From: Gillisia sp.
Lineage (GTDB): Bacteria > Bacteroidota > Bacteroidia > Flavobacteriales > Flavobacteriaceae
DNA length: 35,304 bases
Direction: 5' to 3'
Assembly (NCBI GenBank): GCA_024635675.1
Contig: JAGXIJ010000057.1
Location: 1-35,304, forward strand
Positions 24,737-33,593 of the stretch are shown here, piece by piece (position 1 is the stretch's first letter; each line of letters starts with the position of its first letter). Position numbers and translations under genes: made by a program. The notes under the pieces were generated by a model. That model was not told the origin of the DNA. It saw only the letters and a list, made by a program, of their open reading frames with translations, and made no database searches.

Positions 24737-25115
24737 TAATACTTTCACTAGTTCTCAACTTGTTTTTTATTTGAAGGTATGATAGGGTCACATCGAGCTT
24801 TGTCGAGATGTTTTACCTTTCCAAAGATTTCTTTCATTTATAGCAGTAAATAATTCATTTGTACTGCTTTCTTATTTTGGCTTCTCATCAATTAATTGGA
24901 GGGATTATACCCTGCTATTTTTACGAAATGCATTTTTAATTTATCATATTCTTAAAATATTAATCGAATTTTGATTCATATTAAAATTTCAGACTTAAAA
25001 CTGACATTTGTTTAGGGTATTCTGATTTATAATTCATTTTTAGTTCTAATTTTTAGAATTGGTTCGAATTTCGTAATTTCGCAAGACTTTTTTACAATAT
25101 AAAATCAAACAAAAT
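24737..25115. other. Intergenic region moxR-acn (379 bp)
   Basis: No convincing ORF. It contains the second palindromic repeat copy (24787-24810), a small inverted repeat TTCTAA/TTAGAA (25044-25058), and a near-consensus -7 element TAATTTCG (25074-25081) that may start the aconitase transcript. No terminator for moxR was recognised other than the repeat. Confidence 0.6.
24787..24810 (+). repeat. Short palindromic repeat, copy 2
   Basis: GTCACATCGAGCTTTGTCGA then GATG. It aligns with 19884-19910; where copy 1 has T and A in the two arms, this copy has C and G, so pairing is kept. Confidence 0.65.
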
Positions 25116-27383
25116 ATGGCATACGATATAGATATGATCAAAAAGGTTTATAGCCAAATGGGGGATCGTGTAAATAAAGCACGTGAAGTTGTTGGAAAGC
25201 CTTTAACACTTTCAGAAAAAATACTTTACTCTCATTTATGGGATGCAAAATCCAACCAAGCCTTTAAACGTGGAAAGGATTATGTAGATTTTGCACCAGA
25301 TAGAATTGCATGTCAAGATGCTACTGCCCAAATGGCTTTGCTTCAGTTTATGCAAGCTGGAAAAAAGAATGTTGCAGTTCCTACAACGGTTCACTGTGAT
25401 CATTTAATTCAAGCAAAAATGGGTGCAGCCTTGGATTTGGTTTCAGCAAATAAATCGAGTCATGAAGTTTTTGAATTTCTGGAATCTGTATCAAATAAAT
25501 ATGGGATTGGATTTTGGAAACCTGGTGCAGGGATCATTCACCAAGTAGTACTAGAAAATTATGCATTTCCTGGTGGGATGATGATTGGAACAGATTCTCA
25601 TACTGTGAACGCAGGTGGGTTAGGAATGGTTGCTATTGGAGTTGGTGGTGCAGATGCTGTAGATGTTATGGCAGGAATGGCATGGGAGCTTAAATTCCCT
25701 AAATTAATAGGGGTTAAGTTAACAGGAAAACTTTCCGGATGGACCTCTGCTAAAGATGTAATCTTGAAAGTAGCCGGAATTCTAACGGTTAAAGGTGGCA
25801 CCGGAGCTATTATAGAATATTTTGGAGAAGGTGCACGCTCAATGTCTTGTACTGGAAAAGGAACAATTTGTAATATGGGTGCCGAAGTTGGAGCTACTAC
25901 TTCTACGTTTGGATATGATGATTCTATGGAGCGTTATCTAAACGCCACAAATAGAGAAGATGTTGCTGCAGCTGCTAATGAAGTTAGAGAGCATTTAACA
26001 GGAGACGATGAGGTATATGCTAACCCTGAACAATATTTTGATGAATTAATTGAGATCAATTTATCTGAATTGAGACCGCACCTGAACGGGCCGTTTACTC
26101 CAGATCTTGCAACTCCTATCTCAGAAATGAGAGAAAAAGCGAAAGAGAACGATTGGCCGCTAAAAGTAGATTGGGGACTCATAGGGTCTTGTACTAACTC
26201 GTCTTACGAAGATTTAACACGTGCTGCCTCTATTGCTAAACAAGCCGTTGATAAAAAAATAAAAGCAAAGTCCGATTTCGGAATTAACCCTGGATCTGAA
26301 ACAATTCGATTTACTGCAGAGCGAGATGGTTTGCTTCAGATCTTTGAAGATTTAGATGCTACTATATTTACCAATGCTTGTGGTCCATGTATTGGGCAAT
26401 GGGATAGAAGTGATAGAAAAGGTGACGAAAAAAATACTATTGTACATTCTTTTAACCGAAACTTTTCTAAAAGAGCAGATGGAAACCCTAATACTCATGC
26501 ATTTGTAGGTTCTCCGGAAATGGTAGCTGCAATTGCAATATCGGGAAGATTGGATTTTGATCCTACCAGAGATAAGTTATTAAATGAGGACGGGGAAGAA
26601 GTGATGTTGGATGAGCCAACTGGAATTGAACTTCCTCCAAAAGGTTTCGATGTTAAGGATCCTGGTTATGTTGCACCTTCTGAAGATGGAAATGCAATAG
26701 AAATTAAGGTTGCAGAAGATAGCGAGCGTTTACAATTATTAGTGCCTTTCAAGCCATGGGATGGAGAAAATCTAACTGGAATGAAACTGCTTATTAAAGC
26801 CTTTGGAAAATGTACTACAGACCATATTTCTATGGCTGGACCATGGTTGAGATTTAGAGGACATTTGGATAATATTTCTAATAATATGTTAATTGGGGCC
26901 ATTAATGCCTTTAATAAAAAGAGCAATTTTGTAAAAAGTCAGATCACTGGTGAATACGATGGTGTGCCTGCGGTTGCAAGAAAATATAAAGCAGCTGGAG
27001 TTCCTACAATTGTAGTTGGAGATCACAACTACGGGGAAGGATCCTCTAGAGAGCATGCAGCAATGGAGCCTAGGCATCTTGGTGTAATGGTGGTATTGGT
27101 GAAATCTTTTGCGAGAATTCATGAAACCAACCTTAAAAAGCAGGGAATGTTAGGGATCACCTTTGTAAATGAAAAGGATTACGATCTTATACAAGAGGAT
27201 GATACTTTTAACCTTACAGATCTTGCTGAATTTGCACCGGATAAACCTTTAACTATTGAGGTTGTTCATGCAGATGGAAGTAAGGACACTTTCAAGGCTA
27301 ATCATACTTACAACAATTCTCAAATAGAATGGTTTAAGCAAGGTTCTGCATTAAACTTGATTAAGATCCAGAACAATGCCTAA
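25116..27383 (+). CDS. Aconitate hydratase, mitochondrial type
   Basis: This TCA-cycle enzyme interconverts citrate and isocitrate through cis-aconitate. At 755 residues it is close to mitochondrial aconitase rather than the longer bacterial AcnA or AcnB. The 4Fe-4S cluster ligands are Cys359 (GSCTNSS), Cys422 and Cys425 (ACGPCIGQW), numbers one away from those of the mammalian enzyme. [33 protein letters not shown] and the C-terminal swivelling domain with [22 protein letters not shown] are intact. It is followed by a terminator-like double hairpin. Confidence 0.97.
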   Translation: MAYDIDMIKKVYSQMGDRVNKAREVVGKPLTLSEKILYSHLWDAKSNQAFKRGKDYVDFAPDRIACQDATAQMALLQFMQAGKKNVAVPTTVHCDHLIQAKMGAALDLVSANKSSHEVFEFLESVSNKYGIGFWKPGAGIIHQVVLENYAFPGGMMIGTDSHTVNAGGLGMVAIGVGGADAVDVMAGMAWELKFPKLIGVKLTGKLSGWTSAKDVILKVAGILTVKGGTGAIIEYFGEGARSMSCTGKGTICNMGAEVGATTSTFGYDDSMERYLNATNREDVAAAANEVREHLTGDDEVYANPEQYFDELIEINLSELRPHLNGPFTPDLATPISEMREKAKENDWPLKVDWGLIGSCTNSSYEDLTRAASIAKQAVDKKIKAKSDFGINPGSETIRFTAERDGLLQIFEDLDATIFTNACGPCIGQWDRSDRKGDEKNTIVHSFNRNFSKRADGNPNTHAFVGSPEMVAAIAISGRLDFDPTRDKLLNEDGEEVMLDEPTGIELPPKGFDVKDPGYVAPSEDGNAIEIKVAEDSERLQLLVPFKPWDGENLTGMKLLIKAFGKCTTDHISMAGPWLRFRGHLDNISNNMLIGAINAFNKKSNFVKSQITGEYDGVPAVARKYKAAGVPTIVVGDHNYGEGSSREHAAMEPRHLGVMVVLVKSFARIHETNLKKQGMLGITFVNEKDYDLIQEDDTFNLTDLAEFAPDKPLTIEVVHADGSKDTFKANHTYNNSQIEWFKQGSALNLIKIQNNA

Positions 27384-27413
27384 GGAGTAGATTCTAACTT
27401 AGTATAAAAAGCA

Positions 27414-27445
27414 AACCCCGAGAAATTAAATTTTCGGGGTTCTTT
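27414..27445 (+). terminator. acn terminator, hairpin 1 of element A
   Basis: AACCCCGA (27414-27421) pairs with TCGGGGTT (27434-27441), loop of 12 AT-rich bases, followed by CTTT. It lies 30 bp after the aconitase stop. Confidence 0.75.
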
Positions 27446-27486
27446 AGTTAGAATAGTTAATACCCTACTATTAACTAACTAACTAA
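27444..27486 (+). repeat. Element A, AT-rich hairpin 2 with CCCTAC loop
   Basis: TTAGTTAG (27444-27451) pairs with CTAACTAA (27479-27486), and TAGTTAATA (27454-27462) with TATTAACTA (27469-27477); 2-nt and 1-nt bulges separate the stems. The loop is CCCTAC (27463-27468). It follows directly on hairpin 1. Confidence 0.75.
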
Positions 27487-27727
27487 TTATCAAAGTCCAA
27501 ATATCATGTGATTCATATTGACTGAAACACACTGAATATCTTATATACATTACTTCTGCATAATAGACTGAATATTAAAATATAATAAATTTAAATACCG
27601 AAATGTGATTAATTCGAACTGTACTGATTATAGAAGGTAGGGATTACAAAATCAGTTAATTGTCGCCTAAGCGATTTTAAAAATAAATCTAGTGTTTAAT
27701 TAATCTATTAAGAAGCATTAAAAGTCT

Positions 27728-27745
27728 TTAACATATAATTAACAT
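27728..27745 (+). promoter_or_regulatory. TTAACAT direct repeat, copy 1
   Basis: TTAACAT-ATAA-TTAACAT, a direct repeat with 11-bp period, which is the geometry of OmpR/PhoB-type binding sites. The flank ATTAAAA.TC is shared with the copy at 28169. Confidence 0.4.
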
Positions 27746-27839
27746 TTAAACAAATATAAGTAATGAATATTTAATCTAATAGAAAATTATAATAAATGAT
27801 TGTTAAGGTTGTTTTTAAATAGTAGAATAGTTAAAATGA

Positions 27840-27868
27840 AAACTCGGGAAATTTTCCCGAGTTTCTTT
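27840..27868 (+). terminator. Hairpin 1 of element B, terminator-like
   Basis: AAACTCGGG (27840-27848) pairs with CCCGAGTTT (27856-27864), loop AAATTTT, then CTTT. No gene ends upstream of it within 450 bp, so it may end an unannotated RNA. Confidence 0.65.
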
Positions 27869-27869
27869 A

Positions 27870-27905
27870 TTTGATTAAACAACACCCTACAATTGTTTAA
27901 TCAAA
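27870..27905 (+). repeat. Element B, AT-rich hairpin 2 with ACCCTAC loop
   Basis: TTTGATTAAACAA (27870-27882) and TTGTTTAATCAAA (27893-27905) form a perfect 13-bp stem around CACCCTACAA. The stem sequence differs entirely from element A while the loop core ACCCTAC is the same. Confidence 0.8.
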
Positions 27906-28168
27906 TTTCATATAATTTTTAATAATATTATTTTCAGTTTTTCTTTCGAAATAGTATGATTTATAATTATGACTTAATTATTTCAGATATTATTTTAACA
28001 TAATTTTATAATTTACAAAATATTTACAGCATCTTAAAATTAGATTTTCTTTCTAAATATAAATTGTTGATTTTTAAATAATTATTCTAATTTAAAAGAA
28101 AGAATTATCTTACTTATTGAGATTGAAAGTAAATTTTTATCGCTTATAGTCAACCTTATTAAAATTCT

Positions 28169-28186
28169 TTAACATAATATTAACAT
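28169..28186 (+). promoter_or_regulatory. TTAACAT direct repeat, copy 2
   Basis: TTAACAT-AATA-TTAACAT with the flank ATTAAAATTC, 125 bp before the XRE/S24 gene. Possibly a response-regulator site for that gene. Confidence 0.4.
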
Positions 28187-28310
28187 ATTAGCAGTTGGTA
28201 TCACCACGTTTTATCATTATCCATTATAATGCCTTTTCCCTATAGTTTAAAAGCCGATCTTCGTAAATAATAATCTGGCCTATTTAATTAATCTACACTT
28301 AATATTTATC

Positions 28311-29069
28311 ATGACTAAGCGATCATTTATTGGTGAAAGAATTAAAGCACTTAGAAAGAAAAATAGCTTTTCACAATCTCTTGTGTCCGAAAAACTATTT
28401 ATATCACAGGCGGCATACTCGTTAATCGAAAACTCACAAAATGGGATTTCTGTAGATCATATTATCAATTTAAGTAAACTCTATAATGTTACAACAGATT
28501 TTATATTAAAGGGGGAGAAGTATTCGATAAAAATAGATCGAGCTAGCGGATTTATCCCGCTTATTAGAGCTCATGCGCATGCCGGTTTTATAAAGAACTT
28601 TAATGAGGACAACGATTATGATGTTGCAGATTGGTATAGAATCCCCGGATTTAATCCGACTATCGAACAGAAGTTATTTGAAGTTACCGGAGAGAGTATG
28701 TATCCCACACTTCTTGATGGAGATGTTGTTATTTGCCAGAATCAACCAAAAATTGATAATATATTAGATGGTTCATTAATTCTTTTAGTAACCGAAAGCG
28801 GTGTTTTAATTAAACGCATCCGTTTAGATACCAATTCAGATTATCTTCTTCTAGAAAGTGATAATGAACATGAAATCGAGCCAACACGGAAAATAAAGAA
28901 AGACGAAATTTTTCAAGCCATGGTGGTACGAGGGAAAATTAGTAGTGTTTTATTGCCTCACCATCAACTTGCTTCTAAAGGGAAGTTACAGAATATGGAA
29001 GAAGCAATAGAATTTTTAAAAAGTGAGCTCTTTAAATTGAATAAAAAGTTAAGTAGTCTTAATAAATAG
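28311..29069 (+). CDS. XRE-family regulator with S24 (LexA-like) peptidase domain
   Basis: A 252-residue DNA-binding protein. The N-terminal helix-turn-helix spans about 8-65 (IKALRKKNSFSQSLVSEKLFISQAAYSLIENSQ). A linker with A91-G92 (RAHAHAGF) lies where LexA-type repressors are cleaved. The S24 domain has Ser129 in GESMYPTLLDGD and Lys168 in GVLIKRIR, so the catalytic dyad is present. The C-terminus (226-252) is a lysine-rich possible coiled coil. It may be a stress or signal repressor that inactivates itself; no phage genes surround it, so a prophage CI origin is not supported. It stands alone before a tlpA-like gene. Confidence 0.9.
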   Translation: MTKRSFIGERIKALRKKNSFSQSLVSEKLFISQAAYSLIENSQNGISVDHIINLSKLYNVTTDFILKGEKYSIKIDRASGFIPLIRAHAHAGFIKNFNEDNDYDVADWYRIPGFNPTIEQKLFEVTGESMYPTLLDGDVVICQNQPKIDNILDGSLILLVTESGVLIKRIRLDTNSDYLLLESDNEHEIEPTRKIKKDEIFQAMVVRGKISSVLLPHHQLASKGKLQNMEEAIEFLKSELFKLNKKLSSLNK

Positions 29070-29073
29070 ATAG

Positions 29074-29081
29074 TAACTTTG
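29074..29081 (+). promoter_or_regulatory. -7 element before the tlpA-like gene
   Basis: TAACTTTG is an exact TAnnTTTG match just after the stop of the XRE gene, 45 bp before the next ATG. The -33 region is weak. Confidence 0.4.
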
Positions 29082-29126
29082 GAACCGAATTTGCATGTTC
29101 CCGTACAGTAAATAAATATCTATTCT

Positions 29127-29687
29127 ATGAAGCTTTTTAAAAATCAATGGTCCAATATTATCATTGCAGTTATAATTTTGGTAATGGTTATTCCCGGTAC
29201 GCGTAAACCCATTCAAATTTTTGTAAATAAATTAATCGCGTTTAGCCCTTCAGTAACTTCTGAAGAGGAAAGAGAGACCCTCTCTACTTATAATTGGATC
29301 TTAGAAAAAAATAATAAGGATAGATTAGACTTTGCCAATTTAGAAGGAAAAGTTGTTCTTGTGAATTTTTGGGCTACCTGGTGTCCTCCATGTATTGCAG
29401 AAATGCCAAGTTTCGAATTGTTATATGGAGATTACAAGGATAAAGTGGAATTCTTATTTGTTTCTTCTGAAGATCCCGATGCAGTTCGAGGATTTCTAAA
29501 CAGAAAAAAATATTCGATCCCTGCTTTTAGGCCAATTAGCGAGGCTCCGGCACCTCTAAATGGAAACACGCTTCCCACAACATATTTAATAGATAAAAAG
29601 GGAGCTATTGTAATCAAAAAGATAGGTTCGGCAGATTGGAATAGCGAAAGTCTTAGAAAAACGCTAGATAAACTTGTTCTAGAATAG
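29127..29687 (+). CDS. TlpA/ResA-like thioredoxin-fold oxidoreductase
   Basis: A 186-residue protein anchored by one N-terminal membrane helix (about 9-25) with its thioredoxin domain outside the cytoplasm. The active site is WATWCPPC with Cys86 and Cys89, followed by IAEMPSFELL; PTTYLIDKKGAIV supplies the cis-Pro loop. Such proteins reduce disulfides of exported proteins, for example apocytochromes. Its last 9 bp overlap the end of the convergent crtY gene. Partner unknown. Confidence 0.92.
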   Translation: MKLFKNQWSNIIIAVIILVMVIPGTRKPIQIFVNKLIAFSPSVTSEEERETLSTYNWILEKNNKDRLDFANLEGKVVLVNFWATWCPPCIAEMPSFELLYGDYKDKVEFLFVSSEDPDAVRGFLNRKKYSIPAFRPISEAPAPLNGNTLPTTYLIDKKGAIVIKKIGSADWNSESLRKTLDKLVLE

Positions 29688-30815
29688 TTTCCTAAAAAAT
29701 GAGGTGATGAACTGAGGATGGTAAAGACTGATCATAATTTTTAACTCCTCCTTTAAACCGGTTTCTTCATCCAAATACTTGAATATTTCTTGCGGGGAAT
29801 TCTTTGTATAGAATTTTGAAAACAGCCGTTCTCCAAGATCATTTCTTCTATCCAATACATCCAGGAAAATAGCGTCGTAGAATCTGGATCTCGTATTAAG
29901 TAATCCTTGCTTTGGGTCTTTACCAGATTTAATATTTCGAACTAAGAGTTCAATTTTATTTTCTGTATGCTTAAAGGAATAACCGGTAGATCCTTTTACC
30001 CATGATCCGGCAGTTCCTATTTTGGTCACTTTTAATGTGCTTTCTTTATGAAAATCGTGATCGGTCATGGGAATTACCCCTTTCTCTGTATCCAGGATTT
30101 CGTATTGGTCTATATGGAGGATGTCTTTAATATAGGTCTCTAAATAGGTATCGTAAATGGATTCTTCAGTTAGGAAAGGTGTGAAAAATGTATGTTCTAT
30201 TAAAGCTTCAGAATCACTTAGAGGAAGTACATACGTAAAACTGGTACTATCAGGGAATTTAACTCTGAAATCCATCATAGTGAAGGTAGATTTATCAAAA
30301 ACAGGGGGCCTTGTTTTGATGAGGAATCCTTTAAAATGCTGAAAAATTTTAGTGCAGTTGGGATCTTCTAGGAAAGCTGAACTAATTCTACTATCAAAAA
30401 AGTGGGTTGCAGCATAATTATTATTCTTTCCTATTGCTAAGGAATTTGTTTCATCTATCTCCGTGATCTCATCTAAGATTAAATAAAAGTTCGACTTGTC
30501 ATTTATCGTCGCCTTTATGAAATTATAAAAATCTATGGATCTTAACATCTTATAGGAATAGGGGGCCAAATCTAGATCTATGTTGTTATTTGTAGAAATA
30601 AATTTTCCGTGATTCCAGGATTGGGTAATAATAGTATCCCATTTCCCGGTTCCTTTCTCCCAAAAACACCAGGTTTTATCGTTGATTTCTTTTGTTGAAG
30701 GATCAATGATCGCGATCTGGGAATCATTAAAAAAGGGATCAAGGCTAAGTCTATATGCCAATTGTAGTCCTGCTAAGCCACTTCCAATAATGATATAATC
30801 AAATTTTTGTGGCAC
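29679..30815 (-). CDS. crtY: Lycopene beta-cyclase
   Basis: A 378-residue flavoprotein that closes both ends of lycopene to beta-carotene. The N-terminal dinucleotide fold has IIGSGLAGLQLAYRL (8-22), followed by KTWCFWE and MMDFR, and GTAGSWVKGSTGYSFKHT is the family segment before the C-terminus. It belongs to the CrtY/CrtL type found in Bacteroidota, not the heterodimeric cyclase. Last gene of the carotenoid operon, 26 bp after crtZ, and overlapping the convergent tlpA-like gene by 9 bp. Confidence 0.93.
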   Translation of the reverse strand: MPQKFDYIIIGSGLAGLQLAYRLSLDPFFNDSQIAIIDPSTKEINDKTWCFWEKGTGKWDTIITQSWNHGKFISTNNNIDLDLAPYSYKMLRSIDFYNFIKATINDKSNFYLILDEITEIDETNSLAIGKNNNYAATHFFDSRISSAFLEDPNCTKIFQHFKGFLIKTRPPVFDKSTFTMMDFRVKFPDSTSFTYVLPLSDSEALIEHTFFTPFLTEESIYDTYLETYIKDILHIDQYEILDTEKGVIPMTDHDFHKESTLKVTKIGTAGSWVKGSTGYSFKHTENKIELLVRNIKSGKDPKQGLLNTRSRFYDAIFLDVLDRRNDLGERLFSKFYTKNSPQEIFKYLDEETGLKEELKIMISLYHPQFITSFFRKLF

Positions 30816-30841
30816 TAGAGTGTTTGATTTAAAATATGAAG

Positions 30842-31291
30842 TTACTTTTTAAAATATTTGAAAGGTACCCAGAGCATTCCAAAACATTCGCCTTCATCTT
30901 TCCCTAAATGTTTGTGGTGCATTTTATGAGCCCTTCTTACGCCCTTAGCATACCTGTTTTCAGCATTTCTAAATATTTTAAAACGTTGATGTATAAAAAT
31001 ATCATGTACCATAAAATAGGCAATTCCGTAGGCTAGGATTCCTAATCCAATAGGCAAGCCTATCCATAGATCATCGTATCTCCATAGGAGAAAAAATGTG
31101 ATGCTTACAATAGCATAGAAAATAAAAAACAAGTCATTTCTTTCCCACCAATGGCTATGGTCTTTTTTATGGTGATCACTGTGTAATTTCCATAAAAATC
31201 CATGCATCACATATTTGTGGGTAAACCATGCCATTCCTTCCATCATTAAGAATGTGGCGACAAAAATTAAGATCCAAAGTATGAGCTCCAT
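30842..31291 (-). CDS. crtZ: Beta-carotene 3-hydroxylase
   Basis: A 149-residue membrane di-iron hydroxylase of the fatty-acid hydroxylase superfamily that adds 3-hydroxyls to beta-carotene to make zeaxanthin. The histidine clusters are HKYVMH, HSDHH, HDIFIHQR and HKMHH, at the spacing expected. Four hydrophobic segments surround them. Its start overlaps the crtB stop by 1 bp. Confidence 0.95.
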   Translation of the reverse strand: MELILWILIFVATFLMMEGMAWFTHKYVMHGFLWKLHSDHHKKDHSHWWERNDLFFIFYAIVSITFFLLWRYDDLWIGLPIGLGILAYGIAYFMVHDIFIHQRFKIFRNAENRYAKGVRRAHKMHHKHLGKDEGECFGMLWVPFKYFKK

Positions 31292-32130
31292 TATATTAAG
31301 TTTAATCTATATGAGATGTAAGATTTTGCAAGCAATCCTACTTTTTGGTAGTTAGGAACACTTATACGCTTATTCTTAATTTCCAAAGATGGCACTTTCT
31401 TTAATTTGTTCAATAGTTTACTGTAATAGATATAGGCGGTATATACTCCTAATTTTGCCTCTACAGGTAATTTAGCAATTCCTTTTAACCCTGCTTTAAA
31501 ATCTTCTTCTATTTCTAAAATAATTCGCTGTTTGTTGTTTTCATCAAGTGCAGAAAGATTAGTTCCCGGAAAATAACTTCTGCTAAGGTCTTCAAAATCT
31601 GCCTTTAGATCTCTTAAAAAATTCACCTTTTGAAAAGCAGATCCTAAACTCATAGCAGAATCCTTTAGTTGCTCATATTTCTTGTTGTCCCCTTTCACAA
31701 AGACCTTTAAACACATTAATCCTACAACATCTGCGCTACCATAAATGTATTCGTTATAATCTTCTTGAGTAAGATAGGTGGATTTGGACAGATCTAATTT
31801 CATGCTTTTTAGAAATGAATTATATAACGAGGGATCTATTTTATAATTGTGAACCGTTTCCTGAAAAGAATTTAAAATAGGATTAAGACTTATTTTATTA
31901 TCTATAGCTTTATAAAGGTCCTGAGTGAAGTCGTCTAATAATTGCTTTTTATTGTAGTCATGAAAAGAGTCTACAATTTCATCTGCAAACCTTACAAAGC
32001 CATAAATATTGTAAATATCCTGCCGAATAGAAGGTGCCAGCATTTTAGTAGCCAGTGAAAATGAGGTGCTATATGCATGCGTTACCTCTTGGCTACATGT
32101 TCTGGATACTGTGTCAAAAATCGATTTCAT
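31291..32130 (-). CDS. crtB: Phytoene synthase
   Basis: A 279-residue enzyme that joins two geranylgeranyl diphosphates to phytoene at the membrane surface. The two Asp-rich sites are DEIVDSFHD (about 49-57) and FLRDLKADFEDLSRSYFP, and YGSADVVGLMCLKVF is the family signature. It overlaps crtI by 4 bp and crtZ by 1 bp. No GGPP synthase (crtE) is in the window. Confidence 0.95.
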   Translation of the reverse strand: MKSIFDTVSRTCSQEVTHAYSTSFSLATKMLAPSIRQDIYNIYGFVRFADEIVDSFHDYNKKQLLDDFTQDLYKAIDNKISLNPILNSFQETVHNYKIDPSLYNSFLKSMKLDLSKSTYLTQEDYNEYIYGSADVVGLMCLKVFVKGDNKKYEQLKDSAMSLGSAFQKVNFLRDLKADFEDLSRSYFPGTNLSALDENNKQRIILEIEEDFKAGLKGIAKLPVEAKLGVYTAYIYYSKLLNKLKKVPSLEIKNKRISVPNYQKVGLLAKSYISYRLNLI

Positions 32131-33593
32131 ATGGTAAATTCTTTTTGAATGAGTCCGGACACTAATTTTCCTGAAATAAGTGCCGGTGGAACTCCCGGGC
32201 CAGGAACAGTAAGTTGTCCCGTAAAAAACAATCTTTTTACTTTACTGCTCATTAATTTAGGTCTTAAAAATGCAGTTTGTAAAAGGGTATTGGCCATTCC
32301 GTATGCATTTCCTTGATAGCTGTTGTAATCTTCAATAAAATCGTTTACACAAAATGACTCTTTAAATATAACGTGTTTTCTTACTTCTTGGTTTGATAGT
32401 TTTTCAAATCTGGTTATTATTTTATCAAAATATTCTTCTCTTAAGGCAGCAGTATCTTCCAAACCAGGAGCTAAAGGAATTAAAAAAAATCCATTTTCAC
32501 AATTTTCAGGAGCTGTACTTGGGTCTGTCACGGAGGTGAAATTTGCGTAAAAAAGAGGTTCATCTGGCCATTTAGGCTCATCGTAAATATCTTTGGCATG
32601 AGCTGCAAAATCTACATCAAAAAACAAATTATGATGCTTGATGTTTTTAATTTTTTTACTGAAACCAACATAGAAAAGTAAAGAGGATGGTGCAAAAGTC
32701 TTTTTCTTCCAGTATTTTTCAGAATATTGACGATGTTTTGGTTCTAATAAAGTTTCACTATGATGATAATCTGCACCGGTTAAAATTATATCTGAAACTA
32801 TTTTTTTACCATTTATAACAATACTTTCTGCCTTACCGCTGGAAACATTTATTTTAGCTACGGGAGAATTGGTGTGGAATTTAACTCCTAAAGATTCTGC
32901 CAAAGAGATCATGCCTTGGGTCACTTTATTCATTCCTCCCTGGGGATGCCAAGTCCCTAGTCCAAAGTCGGCATAATTCATAAAACTATAAAAAGAGGGG
33001 GTGTCACTAGGTTTAGCACCAAGAAATAAGACAGGGAATTCTAATATTTGTATAAGATTCTCATTCTTAAACTCCTTGCGAACATCGGCTGCAATTGTCC
33101 CAAAGAACTGCCCAATCTTTTTAATTGTTTTGGGCGTAATAAGTTCTAAAGGAGAAATACCCGGTCTATACACCAACTCCTTTATGGCAATATTATAATT
33201 GCTTTGTGCTTGATCTATAAATTTTTTGAGCTTTTTGGAACTACCTTTTTCCTCCTTCTCGAATGCGATATAGATTTTTTCTAACGTGTCTTCTATAGTA
33301 ATGCTTTTTCCATCTTCAAAGAAAACCTTATAAGCAGGATTCAGTTTGTCTAAGGTGTAATAGTCTGATGGAGATTTATTGAAATCGGCAAAAAACCGTT
33401 CAAACACATCTGGCATCCAATACCATGATGGGCCCATGTCGAATGTGAATCCATCTTTTTTAAACTGCCTTGCTCTTCCACCCAGTTGAGCGTTTTTTTC
33501 GTAAATAGTTACCAGATATCCATCTTTTGCCAAATAAGCAGCAGCAGCAAGGGATGCAAATCCAGATCCTATTATACTTACTGTTTTACTCAT
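32127..33593 (-). CDS. crtI: Phytoene desaturase
   Basis: A 488-residue FAD enzyme that converts phytoene to lycopene in four desaturations. The N-terminal FAD fold SIIGSGFASLAAAAYLAKDGYLVTIYEKNAQLGGRARQF and FDMGPSWYWMPD are typical, and the C-terminus carries GQLTVPGPGVPPALISGK. It overlaps the regulator gene upstream by 1 bp and crtB downstream by 4 bp, so the operon is translated as a coupled unit. Confidence 0.96.
   Translation of the reverse strand: MSKTVSIIGSGFASLAAAAYLAKDGYLVTIYEKNAQLGGRARQFKKDGFTFDMGPSWYWMPDVFERFFADFNKSPSDYYTLDKLNPAYKVFFEDGKSITIEDTLEKIYIAFEKEEKGSSKKLKKFIDQAQSNYNIAIKELVYRPGISPLELITPKTIKKIGQFFGTIAADVRKEFKNENLIQILEFPVLFLGAKPSDTPSFYSFMNYADFGLGTWHPQGGMNKVTQGMISLAESLGVKFHTNSPVAKINVSSGKAESIVINGKKIVSDIILTGADYHHSETLLEPKHRQYSEKYWKKKTFAPSSLLFYVGFSKKIKNIKHHNLFFDVDFAAHAKDIYDEPKWPDEPLFYANFTSVTDPSTAPENCENGFFLIPLAPGLEDTAALREEYFDKIITRFEKLSNQEVRKHVIFKESFCVNDFIEDYNSYQGNAYGMANTLLQTAFLRPKLMSSKVKRLFFTGQLTVPGPGVPPALISGKLVSGLIQKEFTI

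Larger units (their letters stand above)
27384..28310. other. Gene-free AT-rich region (927 bp)
   Basis: I see no ORF that can be supported. The region holds two copies of a double-hairpin element (27414-27486 and 27840-27905), two copies of a TTAACAT-N4-TTAACAT direct repeat with similar flanks (27728-27745, 28169-28186), and a degenerate half copy near 27995. This is the longest non-coding stretch of the window. Confidence 0.7.

Noticed and set aside
27384-28310. CRISPR array or tandem duplication in the long intergenic region
   Set aside because: Repeats are few, palindromic or of different stem sequence, without regular spacers; there are no cas genes.
28311-29069. Prophage CI repressor
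   Set aside because: No integrase, structural or replication phage genes are in the neighbourhood; neighbours are thioredoxin-like and carotenoid genes.
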